Below, one piece after another: positions 7,630 to 15,682 of a stretch of DNA of 64,000 nt. Source of the DNA: Prevotella illustrans (lineage in GTDB: Bacteria > Bacteroidota > Bacteroidia > Bacteroidales > Bacteroidaceae); contig NZ_JAERMS010000004.1 of NCBI RefSeq assembly GCF_017426725.1, positions 62,256-126,255 on the forward strand. The letters are read 5' to 3'. Every line of letters begins with the position of its first letter. The first letter of the stretch is position 1. Both the position numbers and the translations under genes were made by a program. The notes under the pieces are model-generated. The model saw only the letters and a list, made by a program, of their open reading frames with translations, was not told the DNA's origin and ran no database searches.

Positions 7630-10137
7630 ATGATTTTCTTTGAATACAGAAATATGTATATATACGAAAAGGAAACTGCTTTGGGTGTGAGTTGTACGAA
7701 TGGAAGTAAACAAACATTCTTTCAAGTTGTGTGTTTGTTGATGTTTTTGCTAACTATTCCATTCCCTCTTTATGCTCAGTATACGGGTAGAGTGTTTGAA
7801 GATCGAAATTGGAATGGCGTATATGATAAAGGAGATAAGTTGCTTCCGAAAGTGGCGGTGTCTGATGGTTTGCATGTAGTGCAGACAGATGCAAAAGGAA
7901 CTTATCTCTTGCCGGGGCATGAGCGTATGCGCTTTCTGTTTATTACAACGCCTTCGGGCTACAAGACTTTTAATGCGTTTTATCAACAAGTAAGGAAAGG
8001 AACGTCTTCGTATGATTTTGCGTTGTATCCTTGTTCTGTGGGAATAAAGTCAGATGGCAGTCATCAATTCATCCATCTGTCTGATACGGAGATATCTACG
8101 GAGGAAGGACATGACATGTGGTCACGTCAACTGTGTGAATATGCCGACAATGAGAAAATAGCCTTTGTCGTTCATACAGGAGATATTTGTTACGAAGGAG
8201 GTTTGAAAAGTCATATTCGGATTCTGAATACTCGTTTGATGGATAATACTCAGGTGTTTTATGGCATAGGCAATCATGATTTGGTAAAGGGAGCTTATGG
8301 AGAAGAACTTTATGAAAAAATCTATGGCCCCGTGTTTTACTCTTTTGATGTGGGAGCCGTACACTATGTGATGACACCGATGCTTCAAGGAGACCATCGT
8401 CCTAGCTATCGGAAAGAAGATGTATATCGCTGGTTGAAGAATGATTTGGCCTTGGTGGAAAAAGGCAGACCAATCGTATTCTTCAATCATAGCATACCCG
8501 AAGATACTATCACGTTTCGCTATGGAATCAGTCCGACTGAATATATAGATTTGCCCGCAAGAGGAGTGAAGAACTGGTTCTATGGACATTGGCATATTCA
8601 TCATCAGGTTCAGCATCCTGCTACGAAAATGAATCTCATTTGTACCGCTACACCTGCAAGCGGAGGCATTGATCATGCCACTTCTGCTTTTCGGGTATTA
8701 GCTGTTGACGCAAAGGGGAAGACGACTTCCGAGATGCGTTACAGCTATCTGCCTGCTTATGTGCAGATCGCTTCTTTGAATGGATTGCAGCGTCCGAAGT
8801 TATCTTCGGGAAAAATTCCATTGTCTGTGAATGCCTATTCGTCTGTATCTCCGGTACAATCAGTGCAATATCGCTGCACGTGTGAAGGTCGCCCCATAAC
8901 TCCTCTTCGTTTTATGCAGCCGCAGAGCGACTTTACGTGGTATGCGGAGCTGGAGTTAGCTTCGCAATGGAACAACCGCAAGGTGACCATAGAGGTGCAG
9001 GCTACTTTTAAGAATGGCGAGGTAAAGAGGACAAAGCGTTCGTTTTTTAATGGACTTTTAGAACAACCGGCTCCCATGCGTTTGTCATGGGTGCGGAATG
9101 TTGGTGCTTCGGTTTATATGACGGCACCTGTCGTTCAGGAAAACAAAGTCTATTTAGCAACCATTGATGAGAATGGAACAGGCAAATCGGCCTTAGTATG
9201 CTTGGATGCCAATACTGGAGCAATCTGCTGGAAGTATCCCATTCGCGGTTCTGTGCGAAGTAGTATTGCGGTTTCTAAAGGTTATGTGTTGGCACAAGAT
9301 GTCTATGGTTCGTTGTATGCTGTTGATGCATTGACGGGACAATTGAATTGGGAGAAAAACTTGGGCATTGGCTTGTTGCCGGGATTGAATGATGGCTTGT
9401 TGGCAGTGGGCGATGTTGTGTATGCCGGCACAGGATTATCTTTGTGCGCGTTACAAATATCTGACGGGAAACTATTGTGGAGAAACAAGGAATGGTCGCG
9501 AGGAGAAGGTTGTGTGGCCACGTTGTCGCTTCACCAACATATTTTGATTGGTCATGCCAACTGGAAAGGATTGTATGCTAATGACGCCCGTACAGGTAAA
9601 ATGCTGTGGGAGAAGAAAGATAAGGAACTTCGTTATCGTTCAGGATCGGTTACTTGGAGTGGCGAACAGTTTTATTTGCTTTCCGGTAAGTCGTTGTTTC
9701 TTATTGATGGCCATACTGGTCACATCATTGTTCATAAATCATTAGGGTATGGAGTGGATGTTAATACGGCTCCATTGATAACCGATGACGAGATTATCTT
9801 CGGTACAGCTCAACGAGGAGTGGTAGCTTTGAATAAAGAAACGTTAGAGGAGAAATGGCGTTTTCAAACATCTCCTGCTTTAATCTACACGTCACCTTAT
9901 ACGCGTCCTCCTTCTGCCACGGTCGAAACGCGTCCTATTTTGCAGGGAGATATTGTATTTATCGGTGCTTCAGATGGCTATCTCTATGGACTACATCGAA
10001 AAACGGGAAAACCGGTATGGAAGTTTCAGACAGGTGTTCCTATTTTCTCAACGGTAGCCGTTGCTAATGGTTGGCTTTATATGGCCGATTTTGGTGATAA
10101 TGTTTATGGGTTTGAGGCGAGAACTCTTTTTCTGTAA
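7630..10137 (+). CDS. Calcineurin-like metallophosphoesterase fused to a PQQ-repeat beta-propeller
   Basis: An 835-residue protein with a hydrophobic export segment at about 34-49 (ending LYAQ). An N-terminal beta domain carries a calcium-loop-like DRNWNGVYDKGD. A metallophosphoesterase domain follows, with HTGDICYEGG, GIGNHD, FFNHS and YGHWHIHHQ; the first motif reads HLSDTEIS, where the usual D-x-H has Glu in place of His. From about residue 490 there are repeated PQQ/BamB-like blades (ALVCLDANTGAICWKY, ALNKETLEEKWRF, YGLHRKTGKPVWKF). Starts at 7630 and 7654 are both possible. The locus context suggests removal of phosphate from sugar phosphates released by the neighbouring enzymes. A terminator-like hairpin follows. 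Confidence 0.85.
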   Translation: MIFFEYRNMYIYEKETALGVSCTNGSKQTFFQVVCLLMFLLTIPFPLYAQYTGRVFEDRNWNGVYDKGDKLLPKVAVSDGLHVVQTDAKGTYLLPGHERMRFLFITTPSGYKTFNAFYQQVRKGTSSYDFALYPCSVGIKSDGSHQFIHLSDTEISTEEGHDMWSRQLCEYADNEKIAFVVHTGDICYEGGLKSHIRILNTRLMDNTQVFYGIGNHDLVKGAYGEELYEKIYGPVFYSFDVGAVHYVMTPMLQGDHRPSYRKEDVYRWLKNDLALVEKGRPIVFFNHSIPEDTITFRYGISPTEYIDLPARGVKNWFYGHWHIHHQVQHPATKMNLICTATPASGGIDHATSAFRVLAVDAKGKTTSEMRYSYLPAYVQIASLNGLQRPKLSSGKIPLSVNAYSSVSPVQSVQYRCTCEGRPITPLRFMQPQSDFTWYAELELASQWNNRKVTIEVQATFKNGEVKRTKRSFFNGLLEQPAPMRLSWVRNVGASVYMTAPVVQENKVYLATIDENGTGKSALVCLDANTGAICWKYPIRGSVRSSIAVSKGYVLAQDVYGSLYAVDALTGQLNWEKNLGIGLLPGLNDGLLAVGDVVYAGTGLSLCALQISDGKLLWRNKEWSRGEGCVATLSLHQHILIGHANWKGLYANDARTGKMLWEKKDKELRYRSGSVTWSGEQFYLLSGKSLFLIDGHTGHIIVHKSLGYGVDVNTAPLITDDEIIFGTAQRGVVALNKETLEEKWRFQTSPALIYTSPYTRPPSATVETRPILQGDIVFIGASDGYLYGLHRKTGKPVWKFQTGVPIFSTVAVANGWLYMADFGDNVYGFEARTLFL

Positions 10138-10150
10138 GATTATTCTTTCT

Positions 10151-10182
10151 ATGAGGGTATGCCTATTTTGACATACCCTCAT
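10151..10182. terminator. Rho-independent-like terminator between convergent genes
   Basis: ATGAGGGTATG and CATACCCTCAT form an 11-bp perfect stem with a 10-nt loop, between the phosphoesterase-PQQ gene (+) and the flavoprotein gene (-). It could serve both strands. Confidence 0.7.
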
Positions 10183-10195
10183 TTAGTATATTTGT

Positions 10196-11437
10196 TTATA
10201 TCGAGAAGGATTCCGCTGCCGCTTTTCCTGCAACATAGCCTGTTGTCCAAGCAGCCTGCAAGTTGAAGCCACCTGTTATTCCGTCAATATCAAGCACTTC
10301 GCCTGCAAAGTACAAGTGTCGGCATACTTTGCTTTCCAGCGTGCGGGGGGTGATACTTTGCAGACTGATACCACCGCAAGTTACGAACTCATCTTTAAAT
10401 CGGCCTTTTCCTTGAATGTTATGCACGTCATTGGTGAGTGTCTCTATCAGTTTATTCATGCCTTTACGTCCCAATTCTTCCCAACGCTTTTTGCTGTCCA
10501 GTCCAGCCCGCTCCAACAGATATTGCCAGACGCGGGTCGTAAGTTGATATGGGACGACGCCGGCCATTTGTTTCTTTTGATTGAGCTGAATCATCTTTGT
10601 AAGTTGCTGCTCAACGATAGCTGCATTCGTTTCGTTTATCCAGTTGATAGCCACGTTGACTTTATATTTATGCTCATGCAGATAGCGGGCTGCATAGGAC
10701 GATAGCTTCAGTGTTGCCGGACCACTCATGCCCCAGTGAGTAATAAGCAGTGCGCCTTCACTTTTAAACTTGGTGGAAGGTATTGACAGGCTAACCGGGT
10801 CTACCACGATTCCCATCAAGTCGGTAAAGGCCTTGTCCTCGACGCTAAGCGTGAATAGCGAAGGCGCCGGCTCTATAATCTCATGTCCCGTCTGCGCATG
10901 GTGTTGAAGTCCTTTGAGCAAGGGTGAGCCACCCGTCGTAATAATAACTTTATCAAACTGTTGGGCAGGCTGATTCGCAAAACTTACTTTCAGTCGGCCT
11001 TCTTCCAATGGCGTAATACCCGAGAGACAATGGTGCAACAATATCTTAATGCCAAGTTTTTTAGCTTCGTTTGTCAGACATTCGATAATAGCCTGCGAAT
11101 TCTGAGCCTTTGGAAAAACACATTGGTCGGCCTGTGTCACGAGTTCTACACCGTTATCTTCAAACCATTGATATACTTCCTTATAGTCGAATTGCTTGAA
11201 TAGGCGCTTCATCAGTTTGTGCCCTCTGGGATATACGTGTTTCAGATCTTTTATATTTGCAAAACTATTCGTCAGATTGCAACGCCCACCACCCGAAACG
11301 CCCACCTTGGCAAGCACTTTACCGGTTTTCTCGTAGATGATGACTGTAGCATTCGGGTTAGTACGCTTGGCTGTTATGGCAGCAAAGAAACCTGCCGCGC
11401 CACCACCTATCACAGCGATATGGCTTGAAGTACTCAT
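10196..11437 (-). CDS. HI0933/BaiN-type NAD(P)/FAD-dependent oxidoreductase
   Basis: A 413-residue flavoprotein. The N-terminal dinucleotide-binding motif IAVIGGGAAGFFAAITA (residues 8-24) is clear, followed by the family signature KVGVSGGGRCNLTNS. The C-terminus carries FAGEVLDIDGITGGFNLQAA, the second FAD-binding signature, and the length matches the family (about 400-420). Members are cytoplasmic flavin oxidoreductases; one homologue (BaiN) was linked to bile-acid dehydroxylation, but most are uncharacterised, so no substrate is claimed. The gene is convergent with the utilisation locus and divergent from the small coiled-coil gene, and stands alone. Confidence 0.9.
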   Translation of the reverse strand: MSTSSHIAVIGGGAAGFFAAITAKRTNPNATVIIYEKTGKVLAKVGVSGGGRCNLTNSFANIKDLKHVYPRGHKLMKRLFKQFDYKEVYQWFEDNGVELVTQADQCVFPKAQNSQAIIECLTNEAKKLGIKILLHHCLSGITPLEEGRLKVSFANQPAQQFDKVIITTGGSPLLKGLQHHAQTGHEIIEPAPSLFTLSVEDKAFTDLMGIVVDPVSLSIPSTKFKSEGALLITHWGMSGPATLKLSSYAARYLHEHKYKVNVAINWINETNAAIVEQQLTKMIQLNQKKQMAGVVPYQLTTRVWQYLLERAGLDSKKRWEELGRKGMNKLIETLTNDVHNIQGKGRFKDEFVTCGGISLQSITPRTLESKVCRHLYFAGEVLDIDGITGGFNLQAAWTTGYVAGKAAAESFSI

Positions 11438-11518
11438 ATATTCTACATTGATTATGTGATCACTAAGTTACTGAAAAATATTTATTTGTGCAATAATACC
11501 TATCTAAATTGGATAGAA

Positions 11519-11550
11519 TTTGGTGCTTTGGATTATTAGTATTACTTTTG
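11519..11550 (+). promoter_or_regulatory. Bacteroidota-type promoter for the coiled-coil protein gene
   Basis: A -33 TTTG at 11519-11522 and a -7 TACTTTTG (TAnnTTTG) at 11543-11550 are separated by exactly 20 nt, the spacing expected for the Bacteroidota primary sigma factor. It lies 64 nt upstream of the ATG at 11614. Confidence 0.7.
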
Positions 11551-11613
11551 CACTCCGAGAAAACTAAATATTTTTTAACTACATTATATTTATTTTGTAA
11601 TAAAACATCGTAT

Positions 11614-11937
11614 ATGAAACGAAACATTTTGATTCTATTGTCAGTATTGACATTCACAGGCACTGCTTTGGCCCAGGATGACAAGGTCGTTAACTACAGG
11701 ACAATGGCCCGCGAACAGTTGGACCTTCGTGTGCAAAACCTTCAAGACGAGTTGAGAGAAGCTACTTCTCAAAGCAAGAAGGCTAAAGAAATCTACAAAG
11801 ACGCCCAAAAGAGTTTTCAACAAGCAAAGAAGGCTTATCAAGAAGCTAAGACACTTGAAAAGCAAAAGAAGCAAGCTTTGAAAGAAGCCCAGAAAGCAAT
11901 TAAGTACAGGGCTAAACTTAAAGCTTTGGGTAATTAA
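11614..11937 (+). CDS. Small secreted coiled-coil protein
   Basis: A 107-residue protein with a signal peptide (MKRNILILLSVLTFTGTALAQ). The mature chain is almost entirely Lys/Glu/Ala/Gln-rich helix (REATSQSKKAKEIYKDAQKS, FQQAKKAYQEAKTLEKQ), predicting one long coiled coil. The frame is open upstream to 11509, but a well-spaced promoter lies inside that stretch, so ATG 11614 is the likely start. It is probably periplasmic; no known domain was recognised. Resemblance to Lpp-like or alanine-zipper proteins is only in composition. A strong terminator follows 34 nt after the stop, so it is a single-gene transcript. Confidence 0.8.
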   Translation: MKRNILILLSVLTFTGTALAQDDKVVNYRTMAREQLDLRVQNLQDELREATSQSKKAKEIYKDAQKSFQQAKKAYQEAKTLEKQKKQALKEAQKAIKYRAKLKALGN

Positions 11938-11971
11938 ATTTTTCCGATCCGATTTTTAGACTTTTATTATC

Positions 11972-12020
11972 GCATTGTGTATGCTATTGGCTGACACCTA
12001 ACATACACAATGCTTTTTTT
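11972..12020 (+). terminator. Rho-independent terminator of the coiled-coil gene
   Basis: GCATTGTGTATG and CATACACAATGC form a 12-bp perfect stem with an 18-nt loop, followed directly by seven T residues. Confidence 0.85.
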
Positions 12021-12128
12021 ATTATTCAAATAATTCACGCACTATACGTTTATCATCTTCATCTTTCTAATGTACTGATTAACAGGAATTTAGTAGTTGG
12101 TTGTCGAAAGCTGTTCTTGGTCGTTTTA

Positions 12129-12194
12129 AAAGGGCAGCTTTTAGCGTGTAAAAGGGCTGCTTTTAGCGTGTAAAAGGGCTGCTTTTAGCGTGTA
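12129..12194. repeat. Three tandem 22-nt repeat units
   Basis: Three contiguous 22-nt units start at 12129, 12151 and 12173. Each begins AAAGGGC[A/T]GCTTTTAGCG and ends TGTA; units 2 and 3 are identical and unit 1 has one difference. The same unit type recurs at 24,627, 42,416-42,524 (opposite strand) and 54,067-54,175. The array lies at the presumed left boundary of the mobile element. Confidence 0.85.
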
Positions 12195-12321
12195 ACTAAT
12201 CAATGAAAATGGAGAAATATCGAAATTGATGTAAACTAACTGATAATGAGTAGGAAATGCTCTAATTTGCACAATACGTCTTTATTCGTAAAAGGCAGAA
12301 AAGTGCAGATTTAGGCAGAAG

Positions 12322-12386
12322 TTCAGTTACCAAAGTATTACCTGATTTTGGGATAGGTAACGATGGAGTAATGTTCGGTAACTGAA
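12322..12386. promoter_or_regulatory. Inverted GTTACC/GGTAAC sites at the left end of the element
   Basis: TTCAGTTACC (12322-12331) is the exact reverse complement of GGTAACTGAA (12377-12386). Between them lie a further ATTACC and an AGGTAAC, giving four related sites in 65 bp ahead of the integrase gene. Two matching sites (GTTACC 24549-24554, GGTAAC 24574-24579) lie near the right end. This distribution suits integrase arm-type or excisionase binding sites; that role is inference. Confidence 0.45.
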
Positions 12387-12484
12387 TTATTTTCGCTCGT
12401 GCATCTGTTGCTTCGGTCGGCAGTTTTCTGCGTAAGTGAGGAACGCTTTAATTCGGGTAATTTTGCCCACAAATATTAAAGCGT

Positions 12485-13714
12485 ATGAAAACAGAGAAGA
12501 TGAAGGTGCTGCTCTACCTTAAAAAGAGCAGTTTGGACAAGTCGGGCAAGGCTCCGATTATGGGACGAATAACCATAGGGCGTTCCATTGCCCAATTTAG
12601 TTGTAAACTATCTTGTACTCCCGATTTGTGGAATCCACGTGAGAGTCGTATGAATGGCAAGAGCCGCGAGGCGGTGGAGATTAACGGCAAGTTGGAGAAC
12701 CTACTGCTTTCCATTCAATCAGCTTATCAATCCTTGTTTTCAAAAGGTTGCCCATTTGACGCAACCGAAGTAAAAGAGCAGTTTCAAGGCAGCGTACAGG
12801 CACGGTGTATGTTCATCGAAAGGCTGGATATGCTTATCAAGGAGCGTGAAGCGCACATCGGTATAGATATGAAGAGAGCATCTATGTCTGCCTATCGTCT
12901 CACCCGAAAACGATTGCAGGAGTTCATTCAAAAGAAATATAATGTTTCGGACTTGGCATTCTCGCAGCTGACAGAAAACTTCATCTACGAACTGCAGACG
13001 TTCTGTCTCGGTGAACTTGGTTATCAGCAAAGCACATTCTTCAGAGTGGCAGCAGATTTGAAGACTGTCTGTAGGCTTGCTTATCGTGAGGGAATAGCCG
13101 ATACATTTCTGTTTGACAAAGCGCATATAGAACGTGGAGACAAGAAAACGCCGAAAGCACTCGACAGGGAAGCCTTGGAGAAGTTAAAGGCTCTCCGCTT
13201 TGATGACTTGGAGGAGGAAATGGAAACGGCAAGGGATATTTTTCTCTTTGCCTGTTATACCGGTGCAGCCTATTGTGATTTGATGATGCTTGGTAAGAAG
13301 CATCTTGTTCGTGATGATAATGGTAGCCTTTGGTTAAAGTTCAATCGGCAGAAGACGGGTGTGCTTTGTCGCATCAAATTATTGCCCGAAGCCATCCAGC
13401 TAATCGAGAAAATGCACATCGATGAAAGGGAAACATTGCTCCCCTTCATTAAATATCCCGCTTATCAGTCTTGCCTGAAAGCCTTACGACTGCGGGCAGG
13501 TATTTCTTTTCCCTTTACCACGCATACAGCAAGGCACACCTTTGCCACGCTTATCACCTTGGAACAGGGCGTACCGATTGAAACGGTGAGCAAGATGCTC
13601 GGACACACGAACGTAAGTATGACCGAACGCTATGCAAAGGTAACCCCGCAAAAGCTCTTTGAAGAGTTTGGTCGCTTTCTCTCTTTCACAGAAGATTTGC
13701 AGTTGGTTATTTGA
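12485..13714 (+). CDS. Tyrosine integrase 1 (IntDOT-like)
   Basis: A 409-residue site-specific recombinase. It has an N-terminal arm-binding domain (about 1-100), a SAM-like core-binding domain (about 105-210) and a C-terminal catalytic domain. Catalytic residues seen: His347 and Arg350 in HTARHTF, His374 in MLGHTNVS, and nucleophile Tyr383 in MTERYAKV. The usual first arginine (TG-x-R) is absent: the segment reads CYTGAAYCDL. The same loss is known for IntDOT of CTnDOT, so it need not mean inactivity. The gene is intact and heads an operon-like run with the second integrase (60 nt gap). It should catalyse integration and excision of the element. Confidence 0.92.
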   Translation: MKTEKMKVLLYLKKSSLDKSGKAPIMGRITIGRSIAQFSCKLSCTPDLWNPRESRMNGKSREAVEINGKLENLLLSIQSAYQSLFSKGCPFDATEVKEQFQGSVQARCMFIERLDMLIKEREAHIGIDMKRASMSAYRLTRKRLQEFIQKKYNVSDLAFSQLTENFIYELQTFCLGELGYQQSTFFRVAADLKTVCRLAYREGIADTFLFDKAHIERGDKKTPKALDREALEKLKALRFDDLEEEMETARDIFLFACYTGAAYCDLMMLGKKHLVRDDNGSLWLKFNRQKTGVLCRIKLLPEAIQLIEKMHIDERETLLPFIKYPAYQSCLKALRLRAGISFPFTTHTARHTFATLITLEQGVPIETVSKMLGHTNVSMTERYAKVTPQKLFEEFGRFLSFTEDLQLVI

Positions 13715-13774
13715 CCAATTGCTTTCATTCGACATCGTTTTGGATAAAAATATACATACAAAACCATCAAGACA

Positions 13775-15036
13775 ATGAGGAGTACATTCAAGATATTGTT
13801 CTATATCAACAGGCAGAAAACAAAGACTGATGGTAAGACAGCCATTCTCTGCCGTATTACCATAGATGGGAAAAGTTCCGCCATAACCACAGGAGAGGAA
13901 TGCCTGCCGACAGAGTGGAACGCCAAACAAGGACAGACTACCGACAAAAGAATAAACAAAAGGCTTGCAGAGTTCAAAGAACTTGTAGAAAAGACTTATC
14001 GGGATTTACTGACGAGGGACGGAATGGTCAGCGTGGAGCTAATCAAGAACCGCTTGCAAGGTATTGCCACTCATCCGACAACGCTGCTTGCCATGAGCAA
14101 GGCTGAACTGCAATCCGTCAAAGAGTGCGTGGGAAAGTCAAAAGCAGAAAGTACGTACCAGAATCTTTGCTATTCCGACAAGCTGTTATGCGAGTTTGTC
14201 AAGGATAAAGGTGTAAAGGATATACCTGTAATCACCATTACGGAAGATTTGTTTGAAGAGTATTGTTTCTTTCTTAAAAAAAACGGACTGAAAGAATCAA
14301 CTATCAATAAGCTCCTTTGCTGGCTAAGTCGATTGATGTATCGTGCGGTCAGCCAAAGGCTCATTCGTTGCAATCCCTTTGAGAATGCCAAGTACGAGAA
14401 AACGGAACAGAAAATACGCTTTCTGCAAAAGAAGGATGTGGCCAAACTCATGGCTTTGAAAGTAAACGACAAGGAAGTAGAACAGGCAAGACTGCTGTTC
14501 ATCTTTGCTTGCTTTACAGGCTTGGCTATTGCCGACATGGAGCATCTGCAATATGGACATATCCAAACAGCGGCGGGCGGACAGAAGTACATCCGTAAGG
14601 AACGGCAGAAGACAAAGGTGGAGTTTGTCGTTCCTTTGCATCCGATAGCCGAAGCCATTATCAAACATTGCAAGGCTAAACAAAAGAAAACGGAGGAATG
14701 CAATCGATGAAAGAAAAAGGTAAAACTGAAATAACGACAGATAACCTTGTCTTTCCCAGTGATTGCAGCCGAAGTATGATGAGTGCAAAGCTAAGCATCG
14801 TGGGCAAAGCTTGCGGCATTAGAGAAAGGTTATCCTACCACATGGCACGGCATACGTTCGGCACGATGAGTTTGAGTGCCGGCATTCCCATAGAGAGCAT
14901 TGCCAAGATGATGGGACACGCATCTATCGCCAGCACACAAATCTATGCGCAAGTAACCGATAATAAGATTTCGGAGGATATGGACAGACTGATTAGGAAA
15001 TATCAAAAGGAGAAAGCAAAGGAGGAAGCGATATGA
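13775..15036 (+). pseudogene. Tyrosine integrase 2, split by a frameshift
   Basis: The first piece (13775-14710) holds the arm-binding and core-binding domains and the start of the catalytic domain (CFTGLAIADMEHL, again without the first Arg), and stops at CNR. The second piece (14698-15036, frame -1) continues the same protein with LVFPSDCSRSMM, HMARHTFGTM, MMGHASIAS and the nucleophile-containing IYAQVTDNKIS. Together they make a protein of about 415 residues, normal for the family. The break lies around an A-rich tract (CAAAAGAAAACGG, 14681-14693). GGAGG just before ATG 14698 might allow independent translation of the second piece, but without the first it lacks DNA-binding domains. No classical -1 slippery heptamer is present. 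Confidence 0.8.
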
Positions 15037-15371
15037 ACGTCAATCACCATCAAGCAAAAAGAGACCGCAGTTATTTCGAATGGGGCGATAAGATGCAAAT
15101 TGTCCGCAAAGGAAATGGCGATATAGCCATGACGGAGACTGAACTTGTAGATTTCTTCGGTGTAACATGGAGGAAGCTCTATTATCGTCTGCAACTGCTT
15201 CTGAAAACATCTCATCTGCACCCTGACGAAAGGGATGCTGGTGAGGAAGAAGTTTTTGTGAACGGACGACCAAAAGGCTATGCGCCGCTTTATCTGCTCT
15301 CAACCATCATTGCCCTGTCCTTTCAGTTGGACAGCACGGAAGCCCTATCTGTTCAGAAAGTACATTTATAG
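15033..15371 (+). CDS. Hypothetical protein of the integrase operon
   Basis: A 112-residue protein whose ATG overlaps the stop of integrase 2 (4-nt overlap), implying translational coupling. The sequence contains a possible helix-turn-helix-like stretch (MTETELVDFFGVTWRKLYYR) and a later GRPKGYAPLYLLSTIIALSF. It is soluble, with no signal peptide. I recognise it only as a protein that accompanies paired integrases in Bacteroidales mobilisable elements; a DNA-binding recombination directionality or regulatory role is a guess. Confidence 0.6.
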   Translation: MNVNHHQAKRDRSYFEWGDKMQIVRKGNGDIAMTETELVDFFGVTWRKLYYRLQLLLKTSHLHPDERDAGEEEVFVNGRPKGYAPLYLLSTIIALSFQLDSTEALSVQKVHL

Positions 15372-15513
15372 GGAAATACACCGCCCGACAAATATCATAA
15401 CACCGATATTCTTAATCGGCAAGACGGATAGCTGATACATTTCTTTCTCTTTCACTGATATTATCTTACTACATAACTACAAGGAGAAGGAATACGGTGA
15501 AAGAAAAAGGTTA

Positions 15514-15565
15514 AGCGTGTAGTCAGAAAATAGAAATCGCTATTACTACAGTCTGACTACACGCT
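15514..15565. terminator. Long hairpin (14-bp perfect inverted repeat) after the integrase operon
   Basis: AGCGTGTAGTCAGA (15514-15527) pairs perfectly with TCTGACTACACGCT (15552-15565); the loop carries a nested AATAG/CTATT stem. There is no T-tract, so besides termination it could be a protein-binding or recombination site. It separates the recombination module from the cargo. Confidence 0.45.
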
Positions 15566-15654
15566 ACCACTTCTTTGTTAGATTTTGTGTTATGATAGCA
15601 GTGGTTGTCATTGCATTTTCGGTATTTTTCGGCCTTATTGTTATTTCTTTTTTG

Positions 15655-15662
15655 TATTTTTG
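15655..15662 (+). promoter_or_regulatory. -7 promoter element upstream of the DUF389 gene
   Basis: TATTTTTG fits the Bacteroidota -7 consensus TAnnTTTG and lies 20 nt upstream of ATG 15683. No convincing -33 TTTG was found at the expected distance, so confidence is limited. Confidence 0.4.
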
Positions 15663-15682
15663 TAACAAAAATACAAAAGACA

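Noticed and set aside
8122..8676. 184-codon frame on - strand
   Set aside because: It is antisense to the intact metallophosphoesterase domain; no family features.
14681..14693. Programmed -1 ribosomal frameshift site in integrase 2
   Set aside because: The tract does not match X-XXY-YYZ in the reading frame, and no following stem-loop was evident; mutation or sequencing error is simpler.
15605..15682. TTG-initiated N-terminal extension of the DUF389 protein
   Set aside because: The stretch contains a TAnnTTTG promoter element and the family usually starts near MTQDE.
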